A stretch of DNA of 64,000 nucleotides, from NCBI GenBank assembly GCA_963837265.1, contig CAWIMQ010000008.1:1-64000 (forward strand). The letters run 5' to 3'. The position numbers and the translations under genes were made by a program. The notes under the pieces were generated by a model that saw only the letters and a list, made by a program, of their open reading frames with translations, made no database searches and was not told the origin of the DNA. Source of the DNA: DATBLE01 sp963837265 (lineage in GTDB: Bacteria; Actinomycetota; Thermoleophilia; Gaiellales; Gaiellaceae). Shown in pieces: positions 41,772 to 50,857 of the stretch (positions are counted from its first letter, which is position 1; each line of letters begins with the position of its first letter).

Positions 41772-44093
41772 GAGACGAAGGCGGGCACGAAGGCGGCGGC
41801 GGGGCTGTCGGCGTCGGTGCGAGCCGGTGTCGTGACGCCGGAGGCGGCAGCGCCGCTGCGCCGCTCTGGGCGGGCCTGCTCGAAGGCGAGGAGCTCGCCT
41901 ACCTCGGCGGCGAGGCGGCCCGCGGGGCCCGCGCCGCGCCCTTCCCGGACGACCTCCACCCGAGGGTGCGCGCGGCGCTCCAGGCCGGCGGCGTACACGA
42001 GCTCTACCTGCACCAGGCCGAGTCCTGGGCGGCGGCGGCGCGTGGAGAGCACGTCGCCGTCGTCACCGGCACGGCGAGCGGCAAGTCGCTGGCCTTCAAC
42101 CTGCCCGTGCTGGACGCGCTCGCGCGCGAGCCGAGGCGACGCGCGCTCTACCTCTACCCGACGAAGGCGCTCGCGCAGGACCAGCTCCGGTCCCTGACCG
42201 CATTGAAGGTGCCGCGCGTGCGTGCCGCCATCTACGACGGCGACACCGAGGCGGAGCGGCGCTGGCAGATCCGCAAGTGGTCGAACCTGGTGCTCTCGAA
42301 CCCCGACATGCTCCACGTCGGCGTCCTCCCGCATCACGACCGGTGGGGCGACGTGCTCGCCAATCTCGCCTACGTCGTCGTCGACGAGGCGCACGTCTAC
42401 AGGGGCGTGTTCGGCTCCCACGTCGGCAACGTCCTCCGGCGCCTGCGACGGCTGGCGCGGATCTACGGCGCCGAGCCGCAGTTCCTGCTCGCCTCGGCGA
42501 CGATCGCGAACCCGGCACAGCTCGCCCGCTCGCTGCTCGGCCTCGAGGTGACCGTGATCGAGGGCGACGCGGCCCCGCGGGCGGAGCGGACGATCGCGCT
42601 GTGGAACCCGCCGCTCGTCGACGAGGAGCTCGGCCTGCGCGGAAGCGCGCTCGGCGAGGCGTCGCGGCTGATGGCGGAGCTCGTCTCGAGGGGCCTGCGC
42701 ACGCTCTGCTTCGCGAAGAGCCGGAAGTCGGCCGAGCTGATCCATCGGTTCACGGTCGACCGCCTCGGCCGGGAGTACCGGAGCCGTCTGTCGCCCTACC
42801 GCGCCGGGTACACGCCCGCCCAGCGGCGCGAGATCGAGCGGCGGCTTGCGGCCGGCGAGCTCCTCGGCGTCGCCGCCACCGACGCGCTCGAGCTCGGCAT
42901 CGACATCGGACTGCTCGACTGCGTGATCTCCACCGGCTTTCCCGGGACCGTCGCCAGCCTGCGCCAGCAGTGGGGACGGGCCGGCCGGCGCGGCCACGGG
43001 CTCGCCGTGCTCGTCGCCTCTGAGGACGCGCTCGACCAGTACTTCATGCGCGAGCCGGAGGCGCTGCTCGGACGCCGGGTCGAGGCAGCGATCCTCGACC
43101 ACGCAAACCCGCGCGTCCTCGACGGCCACGTGCTCGCCGCTGCCTTCGAAGCTCCCCTGGACGACGAAGACGTCGGAATCCTCGGCACCGACGCACTCGA
43201 CCGCGCAGCGCTGCAGCCGGAACTCAGGCGCACCCCGAAGGGGTACGTCTGGTCAGGCCGCGACTATCCGGCCGCCCGCGTGCCGCTCCGCTCGACCAGC
43301 CCCGACGCGTTCACCGTGATCGACACGGCGACCGGCTCCGTGCTCGGGCTCGTCGAGCGCGAGCGGGCGTACTCGACCGTCCACGACGGCGCCGTCTACC
43401 TCCACCTCGGCGAGGCCTACCGCGTCACCGAGCTCGACCTCGACTCGCGACACGGCGCTCGTCTCCCCGTTCGCAGGCGACCTGTACACGCAGGCGAAGA
43501 AGGACACGACGACCGCGATCGAGGAGCCGCAGCGGGTCGAGCGCCGCCTCGGCCTCGACCTGGCCTGGGGCCGGGTGTCCGTCACCGAGCAGGTGGTCGC
43601 CTACCAGCTGAAGAAGGCGTCCACCCAGGAGACGCTGGAGCTGGTCGCGCTCGACCTACCGGAGACGACCTTCGAGACCGAGGCGATCTGGTTCTGCCCC
43701 GAGGAACGGATGCTCGAGGGGATCGAGCGGATGCCGAGGCTGCTCGGCAGCCTGCACGCGGCCGAGCACGCGCTGATCGCCCTGCTGCCGCTGTGGGCGA
43801 TGTGCGACCGCTGGGACATCGGCGGCCTCTCCACGAACGTGCACTTCCAGACCGCCCGGCCGACGATCTTCGTCTACGACGGCCACGCCGGAGGAGTCGG
43901 GATCACCGAGCGCGGCTTCGACGCGTTCGAGGGCTGGGTCGCCGACACGGCGAAGCTCCTCTCCGGCTGCCCGTGCGACCACGGCTGCCCGTCGTGCGTC
44001 CAGTCGCCGAAGTGCGGCAACCTGAACGACCTGCTCGACAAGGCCGGCGCGGGCGGGCTGCTCGAGCGAATGCTGTCGCGGCGCCGCGGCTAG
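41768..44093 (+). CDS. DEAD/DEAH helicase with C-terminal DUF1998 zinc motif, MrfA/YprA-like (one frameshift)
   Basis: Superfamily 2 helicase of about 775 residues, implicated in DNA repair in its family. Motifs: V-T-G-T-A-S-G-K-S (Walker A), V-V-D-E-A-H, A-S-A-T-I-A, A-T-D-A-L-E-L-G-I-D and Q-W-G-R-A-G-R-R-G; the C-terminus has C-P-C-D-H-G-C-P-S-C...K-C, the four-Cys cluster of DUF1998. Near 43450 the reading frame shifts by +1: upstream frame runs to E-L-D-L-D, and T-A-L-V-S-P-F-A-G-D-L-Y continues one base out of phase. An extra base is the simplest explanation. The first ~28 codons match the start of the unrelated GNAT gene at 61542. Confidence 0.85.
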
Positions 44094-44602
44094 GCCGCAG
44101 CCACCCGCGGCTTCAGGACGAGCGTCTCGGTCGGCGCGTGCTCCAGCAGCCAGGCGAGATCCTTCGCCGCGAACCCGTGGCCGTCGGTCGCGGGAGCGAC
44201 GATCCGGTCGAATCTCTCCTCCTGCCAGAGCAGCCTGAGCGCGTGGGTGAGCGAGCGTCCCTTCTCGATCCGTGCGTCCACGGGGACGCCGGCTCGGAGC
44301 GCGGCGCGCTCGACCGCCTCGAGGAGCGGCATCGCCGCCTCCACCTCCTCTTTCAGCGGCGACTCCTCGGCGTAGCGGAGCGGCATCAGGAGCAGGTACG
44401 CGGGCACGAGCGTCGCCTCCTCGGCACGCGCGATCCTGATCGCCGCGGCGAGCACGGTCTCGTCGAGCGTCCCACCGGTGAACGGGACGAGGATGCGCCG
44501 CGCCCGGGTGTGCGGCCTCCGCAGGCGGACGCCGCTCCGGGCGGCCAGAGCCGCTGCGAGCGCCGCGACGGTCGCGGCCAGTGCGACGACCGCAACGATC
44601 AC
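44090..44602 (-). CDS. Membrane-anchored universal stress protein-like (Usp) domain
   Basis: A 170-residue protein: one N-terminal hydrophobic helix of Val/Ala (about residues 1-24), then R-R-I-L-V-P-F-T-G-G-T-L-D-E and a Usp alpha/beta fold ending H-A-P-T-E-T-L-V-L-K-P. GTG 44602 overlaps the stop of the KdpD N-domain gene. At the end of the kdp operon it may take the place of the Usp module that lies inside classical KdpD proteins. Confidence 0.72.
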   Translation of the reverse strand: MIVAVVALAATVAALAAALAARSGVRLRRPHTRARRILVPFTGGTLDETVLAAAIRIARAEEATLVPAYLLLMPLRYAEESPLKEEVEAAMPLLEAVERAALRAGVPVDARIEKGRSLTHALRLLWQEERFDRIVAPATDGHGFAAKDLAWLLEHAPTETLVLKPRVAAA

Positions 44603-45690
44603 GGCGCCAGCCGGTCGCGCTCGACGCGATTGGCGACGACGCGGATGTCGATGCCGGGCAGCTCCCGCACCATGCGCGAGAGCAGCGACCCGCCGAGGAT
44701 CTCGCGGCGGCGGGACTCGTCGGGGGTGCCGACGAGGACGTACGTCGAGCTCCGCTCCGCAGCGACGCGGCGCACGGTGGCGACGAGATCCTCTCCCTCC
44801 TCCTCCAGGAAGTGGACGCCGAGGATGACGGCGAGACGGCGGAGCGCGGCGAGCTGGGTGACCTCCTCGGCCGTCGGCGGCCGGCCGGGCCGCCGCACCC
44901 AGAGCGCGTCCATCTCCGCCCCCAGCCGCTGCGCCGAGCGCCAGGCGCGGCGCATGATCCGCTGGGACTTCGGCTGAGGCTCGACCAGCGCCAGCACCCG
45001 CTCGGCGACCGCCTGCCGGCTGAGCGGCTCGAGCGGCCGGGCGGTGCGACGCTGCTCGACGTCCTCGGCAACCTCGCGCAGCGCCAGCTCGCGCAGGGCG
45101 GAGAGCTTGTCCGAGCGGAAGAAGTTGTCGAGCGCCACCTCCGCCCGCTCGTGCGGATAGACCTTGCCGGCACGAAGACGCTCCTGCAGCGCCTCCGGCG
45201 TGAGGTCGACGAGGATCACCTCGTCGGCCTCCTCGAGAACGCGGTCCGGGAACGTCTCCCGCACGCGGATCTCCGTCAGCTCGAAGATCGCGTCGTTGAG
45301 GCTCTCGAGGTGCTGGACGTTCACGGTCGAGATCACGTCGACGCCGGCCGCCAGCACCTCGTCGATGTCCTCGTGGCGCTTCTCGTTGCGCATCCCCTGG
45401 GCGTTCGTGTGGGCCAGCTCGTCGATCAGCGCTAGCTCGGGCGCGCGGCGGACGACCGCGTCCACATCCATCTCCTCGAGCTCGAGCCCGCCGTGCGCGG
45501 CGCGCAGACGCGGGACGACCTCGAGCCCTTCGGCGAGCGCCGCGGTCTCGGGCCGGTCGTGCGGCTCGAGGTACCCGATCACGACGTCGCGGCCCTCGTC
45601 TCGAACCTGCCGGCCCTCCTCGAGCATCCGATAGGTCTTCCCGACCCCCGCGGCCATCCCGAGCAGGATCCGGTAGCGGCCGCGCGCCAC
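44599..45690 (-). CDS. KdpD N-terminal sensor domain protein (stand-alone)
   Basis: A 363-residue protein matching only the cytoplasmic N-terminal half of KdpD: Walker A-like G-M-A-A-G-V-G-K-T-Y, Y-L-E-P-H-D-R-P-E-T, L-I-D-E-L-A-H-T-N and N-V-Q-H-L-E-S-L-N, followed by a Usp-like domain (R-R-L-A-V-I-L...). There is no membrane domain or kinase. The missing half is the separate kinase gene at 51513-52895. It should sense K+ or ATP and modulate that kinase or another partner, by family inference. GTG 45690. Confidence 0.88.
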   Translation of the reverse strand: MARGRYRILLGMAAGVGKTYRMLEEGRQVRDEGRDVVIGYLEPHDRPETAALAEGLEVVPRLRAAHGGLELEEMDVDAVVRRAPELALIDELAHTNAQGMRNEKRHEDIDEVLAAGVDVISTVNVQHLESLNDAIFELTEIRVRETFPDRVLEEADEVILVDLTPEALQERLRAGKVYPHERAEVALDNFFRSDKLSALRELALREVAEDVEQRRTARPLEPLSRQAVAERVLALVEPQPKSQRIMRRAWRSAQRLGAEMDALWVRRPGRPPTAEEVTQLAALRRLAVILGVHFLEEEGEDLVATVRRVAAERSSTYVLVGTPDESRRREILGGSLLSRMVRELPGIDIRVVANRVERDRLAP

Positions 45691-45757
45691 TACTCCGGCT
45701 CCCGACGCCGGCGGAACCGCCGCCTTCGCTCCCCGGAGGCTCCGTCAAGCCTGCGCC

Positions 45758-47800
45758 TCATGCGCCGAGCAGGTTGTGGACGACGAGGTCGATCAGCTTG
45801 ATCCCGACGAAGGGCAGAATCATCCCGCCGAGACCGTAGATCAGGAGGTTGCGGCGGAGGAGCGCGGTCGCTCCGATCGCACGGTACTTCACCCCCCGGA
45901 GCGCGAGCGGCACGAGGGCGGGGATGATCAGGGCGTTGAAGACGATCGCCGACAGGATCGCGCTCTTCGGCGTGCCGAGGTGCATGAGGTTGAGCGCGTC
46001 CAACGGCCCACGCCCTTCGGCGTGCCGCGCGTAGGTGAAGGCGAACATCGCCGGCAGGATCGCGAAGTACTTGGCGACGTCGTTGGCGATCGAGAACGTC
46101 GTCAGCGCCCCGCGCGTGATCAGCAGCTGCTTGCCGACCTCGACGATCTCGATCAGCTTCGTCGGGTTGGAGTCGAGGTCGACCATGTTCCCCGCTTCCT
46201 TGGCGGCGGTCGTGCCCGTGTTCATCGCCACGCCGACGTCCGCCTGGGCGAGCGCCGGCGCGTCGTTTGTGCCGTCGCCGGTCATCGCCACCATCCGGCC
46301 GCGGCCCTGCTCCTCCCTGATCAGCGCCATCTTCGCCTCCGGCGTCGCCTCGGCGAGGAAGTCGTCCACGCCCGCCTCCTGCGCGATCACGGCGGCGGTG
46401 ACCCGGTTGTCGCCGGTGATCATCACGGTGCGGATCCCCATCTTGCGCAGCTCGACGAAGCGCTCCCGCATCCCGCCCTTGACGATGTCCTTCAGGTGGA
46501 CCACGCCCAGCGCCCAGTTGTCACGGGCGACCACGAGCGGCGTGCCGCCCTGCGCGGCGATTCCCTGCACGATCGCGTCGAGCTCGCCCGGCGCGTTGCC
46601 CCCGCGCTCGGCGATGAACCTCTTCACGGCCTCGGCCGCGCCCTTGCGGATGACGCTGCCGTTCAGGTCGACGCCGCTCATCCGCGTGGTCGCGCTGAAC
46701 GGGACGAACAGGTGCTCCCCGAGATCGCGCTCGCGAAGACCGAACCGCTCCTTGGCGAGCACGACGATCGAGCGGCCCTCCGGCGTCTCGTCGGCGAGCG
46801 AGGCGAGCTGCGCCACCTCGGCCAGCTCGCGCTCCTGCACGCCGTCGAGCGGCAGGAACTCGGCCGCCTGGCGGTTCCCGAGCGTGATCGTCCCGGTCTT
46901 GTCGAGCAGGAGCACGTCCACGTCGCCCGAGGCCTCGACCGCCCGCCCGGACATGGCGAGGACGTTCCGCTGGACGAGCCGGTCCATCCCCGCGATCCCG
47001 ATCGCCGACAGCAGGGCGCCGATCGTCGTCGGGATCAGTGCGACCAGCAGGGCGATCAGGACGGTCTGGGAGAGCGGCGTGCCCGCGTAGACCGAGTACG
47101 GCTTCAGGGTGACGACCGCAGCCAGAAACGTGATCGTCAGGCCGGCGAGGAGGATGTTGAGCGCGATCTCGTTCGGGGACTTGCGGCGCTCCGCGCCCTC
47201 GACGAGCGCGATCATCCGGTCGAGGAACGAGCGGCCGGGCTCCTGAGTGACCTCGATCACCAGCCGGTCGGAGAGCAGCTTCGTCCCCCCGGTGACGGCC
47301 GAGCGATCTCCGCCCGCCTCGCGGATCACCGGCGCCGACTCGCCCGTGATTGCCGACTCGTCCACCGAGCCGACGCCCTCGATCACCTCGCCGTCGGCCG
47401 GGATCACCTCGCCCGCCTCGACGATCACGACGTCGCCTCGCTGGAGCTCCGGCGCGGGCACCTCGCGACCGTCCCGCAGGCGGGCGAGCGTCGTCGTCCG
47501 CGTCGCCCGGAGGGCATTCGCCTGCGCCTTGCCGCGACCCTCGGCGACCGCCTCGGCGAAGTTGGCGAAGAGCACGGTCAGCCAGAGCCACACGGCGATC
47601 GCAGCCACGAACCAGAGCCCGCCCGTGTGCCCGCGCACGAGGTCGAGGACGAAGATCACCGTCGTGATCGCGCTGCCGAGCTCGACGATGAACATCACCG
47701 GGTTCCGGACCTGGCTGCGTGGATCGAGCTTCGGAACGGAACCCCCGATCGCGGCGGCGACGATCTCGCGCGAGAAGACGCTTGCGGGCCTGCGGGCCAT
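45758..47800 (-). CDS. kdpB: K+-transporting P-type ATPase subunit KdpB
   Basis: Catalytic subunit of the KdpFABC potassium pump, 680 residues. Motifs: I-T-G-E-S-A-P-V (phosphatase loop with the regulatory Ser), phosphorylated Asp300 in D-K-T-G-T-I-T, M-I-T-G-D-N-R and G-D-G-T-N-D-A-P-A-L. ATG 47800 overlaps the kdpC stop (TAATG). The gene follows kdpC instead of kdpA, which reverses the usual A-B-C order. Confidence 0.97.
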   Translation of the reverse strand: MARRPASVFSREIVAAAIGGSVPKLDPRSQVRNPVMFIVELGSAITTVIFVLDLVRGHTGGLWFVAAIAVWLWLTVLFANFAEAVAEGRGKAQANALRATRTTTLARLRDGREVPAPELQRGDVVIVEAGEVIPADGEVIEGVGSVDESAITGESAPVIREAGGDRSAVTGGTKLLSDRLVIEVTQEPGRSFLDRMIALVEGAERRKSPNEIALNILLAGLTITFLAAVVTLKPYSVYAGTPLSQTVLIALLVALIPTTIGALLSAIGIAGMDRLVQRNVLAMSGRAVEASGDVDVLLLDKTGTITLGNRQAAEFLPLDGVQERELAEVAQLASLADETPEGRSIVVLAKERFGLRERDLGEHLFVPFSATTRMSGVDLNGSVIRKGAAEAVKRFIAERGGNAPGELDAIVQGIAAQGGTPLVVARDNWALGVVHLKDIVKGGMRERFVELRKMGIRTVMITGDNRVTAAVIAQEAGVDDFLAEATPEAKMALIREEQGRGRMVAMTGDGTNDAPALAQADVGVAMNTGTTAAKEAGNMVDLDSNPTKLIEIVEVGKQLLITRGALTTFSIANDVAKYFAILPAMFAFTYARHAEGRGPLDALNLMHLGTPKSAILSAIVFNALIIPALVPLALRGVKYRAIGATALLRRNLLIYGLGGMILPFVGIKLIDLVVHNLLGA

Positions 47801-48390
47801 TACGAGCCTTGCTGCTGGTCGAGGGCGAGGTTCAGCTTCAGGACGTTCACGCCCGGCTCGCCGAAGAAGCCGAGCGAGCGGCCGTCGGTGTTCTCCTCGA
47901 CCAGCCGCTGCACGGTGGTGAACGGCAGGTGCCGTACGGCCGCTACACGCCGGGACTGGAGCGTGGCATAGGCCGGCGTGATGTCAGGGTCGATACCCGA
48001 TGCGGAGGTGGTGACCGCGTCCACCGGAATGTCGGCGATCACGAGACCCGGGTTGTACGGGCCCTCGAGCTTCAGGATCGCCTGGGCGCCGGCCTTCACG
48101 TTCTTCGCCAGGTCGGGATTGGCCGGCCCGAGGTTGGCGAACGTGGTGGCGCCGGCGTTGTAGGCCGGCGAGGTCGCGGACGGGCGCTCGTGGAAGTAGC
48201 GCGGGCTGGTGAACTCCTGCGCCGCGAGCTCGGAGCCGACGAGAGTCCCGTTGCGTGTGATCAGGCTCCCGTTGGCCTCGTGCTTGAAGGCGACCTGCGC
48301 GAAGCCCGTCATCACGGCCGGGTAGGCGAAGCCGAAGGCGAGAGTGAAGACGACGATCGCGAAAACGGAGCCCCTGAGGTCGCGGAGCAT
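47800..48390 (-). CDS. kdpC: K+-transporting ATPase subunit KdpC
   Basis: A 196-residue subunit with one N-terminal transmembrane helix (V-F-A-I-V-V-F-T-L-A-F-G-F-A-Y-P), N-G-S-L-I, F-H-x-R-P-S motif (Y-F-H-E-R-P-S) and the C-terminal N-V-L-K-L-N-L-A-L-D. It assists ATP binding by KdpB. ATG overlaps the kdpA stop (TGATG). Confidence 0.94.
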   Translation of the reverse strand: MLRDLRGSVFAIVVFTLAFGFAYPAVMTGFAQVAFKHEANGSLITRNGTLVGSELAAQEFTSPRYFHERPSATSPAYNAGATTFANLGPANPDLAKNVKAGAQAILKLEGPYNPGLVIADIPVDAVTTSASGIDPDITPAYATLQSRRVAAVRHLPFTTVQRLVEENTDGRSLGFFGEPGVNVLKLNLALDQQQGS

Positions 48391-50078
48391 CAGTGCATCA
48401 GCCCCTCGACGATCGGCCCGAGGGTCAGCGCGGGAAGGATCATCAGGCCGGCGGTGAGCGCGACCACGCCGAGGAGCAGCACCACGAAGGTGCCGCCGTC
48501 GGTGCGGAACGTCCCTGCAGAGGCCGGCACCGTCTTCTTCGCCGCCAGCGAGCCGCCGATCGCCAGGGCCGCGATCAGCGGCACGAACCGGCCCAGCAGC
48601 ATCGCGATCGCGCCGAAGCTGGCGGAGAAGTTCGTCGCGCCGTAGCCGGCGAACGCGCTGCCGTTGTTGTTCGACTGGGAGTCGTACGCGTACAGCGTCT
48701 CGGTGAAGCCGTGGACGCCGCTGTTGTAGATCGAAGCTAGCCCGCCCTTGGTCACGATCGCGAGCGCGGTCAGCGCCAGCACCATCGTCGGGCAGAAGAG
48801 CGCGCCGAGCGCCGCGAGCTTGATCTCGCGCGCCTCGATCTTCTTGCCCAGCCATTCCGGCGTCCGCCCGACCATCAGCCCGGCGACGAAGACCGCGATC
48901 AGGATGTAGAAGAACATCCCGTACAGGCCGGAGCCGACCCCGCCGAAGATCACCTCGCCGGTGAACATGTTCACGACGGGGACGGCGCCGCCCGGAGCGG
49001 TAAGCGAGTCGTGGGCGCCGTCGACGGATCCGTTGGAGGCGTCGGTGGTCGCAGTCGCCCAGAGGGACGTGTTGGCGATCCCGAAGCGGACCTCCTTGTC
49101 GGACATGTTGCCGCCCGACTGCCCGTGGCCCTGGGTGATGTTCACGCCCGAGGAGCGCAGCACCTGCGAGCCGTGCTGCTCACTCGGAAGCACAGCGCCG
49201 ACGCCGATCGCGAACATCGCGAACATCGCCGCGAACACCATCCAGGCGTGCCGGCGCGCCAGCACCATCTTCCCGAACATGAACACCTGGCCTGCGGGAA
49301 TGAGCAGGATCGCGAGCAGCTCGAAGAAGTTCGAGAGGCCGGTCGGGTTCTCGAAGGGCACCGACGAGTTCGAGTTGTAGAAGCCGCCGCCGTTGGTGCC
49401 GAGCTGCTTGATCGCGACCTGCGAGGCGGCGGGGCCGCGCGCGATCGTCTGGTGCGCACCCTCGAGCGTCGTCGCGGTCGCGTGGCCGTGGAAGGTCTGG
49501 ACGACGCCCTGCGAGACCAGGATCACCGCGAGGATCGCGGCGAGCGGGAGCAGAATGTAGACGCAGGAGCGGTAGAGGTCCTGCCAGAACGAGCCGATGT
49601 CGTTGCGCGAGCGGCGCGAGATGCCGCGCACGACCGCCGCGAGCACCGCCATCCCGACCGCAGCCGAAACGAAGTTCTGCACCGCGAGGCCGGCCATCTG
49701 GGTCAGGTACGACATCGTGGTCTCGCCGCCGTAGTACTGCCAGTTCGTGTTCGTGACGAAGCTGACCGCGGTGTTCAGCGAGATGTGGGCGGGCACGCCC
49801 TTGAGGGCGTCCGGGTTCAGGAACAGGTGTCCCTGGACGCGCTGGATCAGGTAGAGGAGGCCGCAGAAGGAGACGCTGAAGACGAGCACCGTCTTCGCGT
49901 AGCCCTTCCAGTCCTGCTCTCGGACGCCGCCGACGAGACGGAGGAAGCCGCGCTCCAGAGAGCCGAACGGGAGCCGCTCGGCCGTGTAGACCCGCGCCAT
50001 CCAGAGGCCGAGCGGGTAGCCGAGAGCGATCAGGACGACCGCGTAGACCACGATCTGGCCGATCCCCTGACCGCTCAT
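48390..50078 (-). CDS. kdpA: K+-transporting ATPase subunit KdpA
   Basis: Potassium-binding channel-like subunit of 562 residues with ten helices and four selectivity-filter loops: N-T-N-W-Q-Y-Y-G-G, G-T-N-G-G-G-F-Y-N, G-G-V-G-S-G-L-Y-G and G-S-A-F-A-G-Y-G. ATG 50078 follows G-A-G-C-G-A-G-G (purine-rich site). Between it and the micropeptide upstream are two small hairpins (around 50093-50107 and 50131-50147). Confidence 0.97.
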   Translation of the reverse strand: MSGQGIGQIVVYAVVLIALGYPLGLWMARVYTAERLPFGSLERGFLRLVGGVREQDWKGYAKTVLVFSVSFCGLLYLIQRVQGHLFLNPDALKGVPAHISLNTAVSFVTNTNWQYYGGETTMSYLTQMAGLAVQNFVSAAVGMAVLAAVVRGISRRSRNDIGSFWQDLYRSCVYILLPLAAILAVILVSQGVVQTFHGHATATTLEGAHQTIARGPAASQVAIKQLGTNGGGFYNSNSSVPFENPTGLSNFFELLAILLIPAGQVFMFGKMVLARRHAWMVFAAMFAMFAIGVGAVLPSEQHGSQVLRSSGVNITQGHGQSGGNMSDKEVRFGIANTSLWATATTDASNGSVDGAHDSLTAPGGAVPVVNMFTGEVIFGGVGSGLYGMFFYILIAVFVAGLMVGRTPEWLGKKIEAREIKLAALGALFCPTMVLALTALAIVTKGGLASIYNSGVHGFTETLYAYDSQSNNNGSAFAGYGATNFSASFGAIAMLLGRFVPLIAALAIGGSLAAKKTVPASAGTFRTDGGTFVVLLLGVVALTAGLMILPALTLGPIVEGLMH

Positions 50079-50154
50079 ACCTCGCTCCAGCGCCGGCGAA
50101 GCCGGCACCTCCGCGCCCCTCCCGCTTCATCGCCGGCAAAGCCGGCGACTGGGC

Positions 50155-50259
50155 TCATCGCCGCCTCTGCCGGATCCGGACGATGACCAGGCGGCGGCCG
50201 AGGTTGGCAACCGCTCCCCCAGCCATGAGCGTGAGGAGAACGACAGACGCCGTGCTCAT
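50155..50259 (-). CDS. 34-aa micropeptide between kdpF and kdpA
   Basis: ATG 50259 overlaps the kdpF stop (TGATG) and has GGGGGAG 7 nt upstream, a strong ribosome site. The peptide has a short hydrophobic start (S-T-A-S-V-V-L-L-T-L-M-A-G-G-A-V), then a basic end R-R-L-V-I-V-R-I-R-Q-R-R-R. It may be a membrane-bound accessory to the pump. I know of no named family. Confidence 0.6.
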   Translation of the reverse strand: MSTASVVLLTLMAGGAVANLGRRLVIVRIRQRRR

Positions 50260-50348
50260 CAGAACCGCTCCCCCTGAACGAGCGCGAAGACGAGATAGGC
50301 GAGGACAGCGAGCGAGATCGCGAGCCCGACGGCGTCACCGGCCGACAT
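50259..50348 (-). CDS. kdpF: KdpF, small stabilising subunit of the Kdp pump
   Basis: A 29-residue single-span peptide ending A-L-V-Q-G-E-R-F, the standard KdpF ending pattern (A-L-x-x-P/G-E-R-F). Starts with ATG overlapping the previous stop (TGATG) and lies just before kdpA in the operon. KdpF stabilises the KdpABC complex in the membrane. Confidence 0.8.
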   Translation of the reverse strand: MSAGDAVGLAISLAVLAYLVFALVQGERF

Positions 50349-50431
50349 CAGATGCGCCCCAGGATCCAGACGAGCGCGAAGACGAACGTGAAGCACGCCG
50401 CGGCGATCGCGAGCGCGGCGAGGTCGTACAT
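50348..50431 (-). CDS. 27-aa hydrophobic micropeptide, first gene of kdp operon
   Basis: ATG 50431, stop overlapping kdpF's ATG. Sequence pattern M-Y-D-L-A-A-L-A-I-A-A-A-C-F then F-V-F-A-L-V-W-I-L-G-R-I: a single membrane helix with an acidic start. It is the first reading frame after the inferred kdp promoter, so it may be a leader peptide or a second KdpF-like subunit. Tight coupling to kdpF supports a real gene. Confidence 0.6.
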   Translation of the reverse strand: MYDLAALAIAAACFTFVFALVWILGRI

Positions 50432-50476
50432 CAGCGCGTCGCCAGTCCGTCGAGGTCGGCCGTCTGCACGCCCCCG

Positions 50477-50543
50477 ACGGTAGGTTCGCTCAGCTCAAAG
50501 GGTCCTCAAGACTTCGGGCGGCCGGCTCAAGGTTCGCTCAAGG
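50477..50543 (-). promoter_or_regulatory. Putative kdp promoter with KdpE-type direct repeats
   Basis: Read on the minus strand, CCTTGAGC repeats occur at 50536-50543 and 50525-50532 (11 bp apart), with variants TCTTGAGG at 50504-50511 and CTTTGAGC at 50493-50500 (again 11 bp apart). Ten bases after the last repeat is TACCGT (50477-50482), a plausible -10 box. One-turn direct repeats next to a -10 element are the usual layout for OmpR/KdpE-family activators. Transcription would enter the micropeptide-kdpF-kdpA operon. Confidence 0.55.
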
Positions 50544-50617
50544 ACCTTGCCCAGTCGATCTCGTGTAGGGGTTTTTCCCGATGCGTTCCTCCACCCCGGC
50601 GGTTGGAATCGTCTTCG

Positions 50618-50857
50618 ATGCCTGCGTCGGCGGAGACACGCGCGAAGCTCGACCGGGTGCGTGACGACCTTCGGCGTGAGTTTCCGTGCGTCGCAGGCGA
50701 ACGGTTCGACGAGCATGTCGACGCGGTGATCTCCGGGTTTCTCGCCCAGGCGCGCTTTGCCGATTTCGTCCCGCTGCTCGTTGCCCGGAATGCACGCGCA
50801 CGGCTGGCGACGGAGACGGCCACGGAGAGCTACGCAGGCAGGTCCGAGAGCCGGTAG
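50618..50857 (+). CDS. Small three-helix-bundle-type protein
   Basis: A 79-residue protein: R-A-K-L-D-R-V-R-D-D-L-R-R-E-F, then V-D-A-V-I-S-G-F and F-V-P-L-L-V-A-R-N-A-R-A-R-L. This matches the small three-helix dimerisation domain proteins of actinobacteria as I know them. Function unknown. ATG 50618 is divergent from the kdp promoter; the 3' end overlaps kdpE by 28 bp. Confidence 0.65.
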   Translation: MPASAETRAKLDRVRDDLRREFPCVAGERFDEHVDAVISGFLAQARFADFVPLLVARNARARLATETATESYAGRSESR

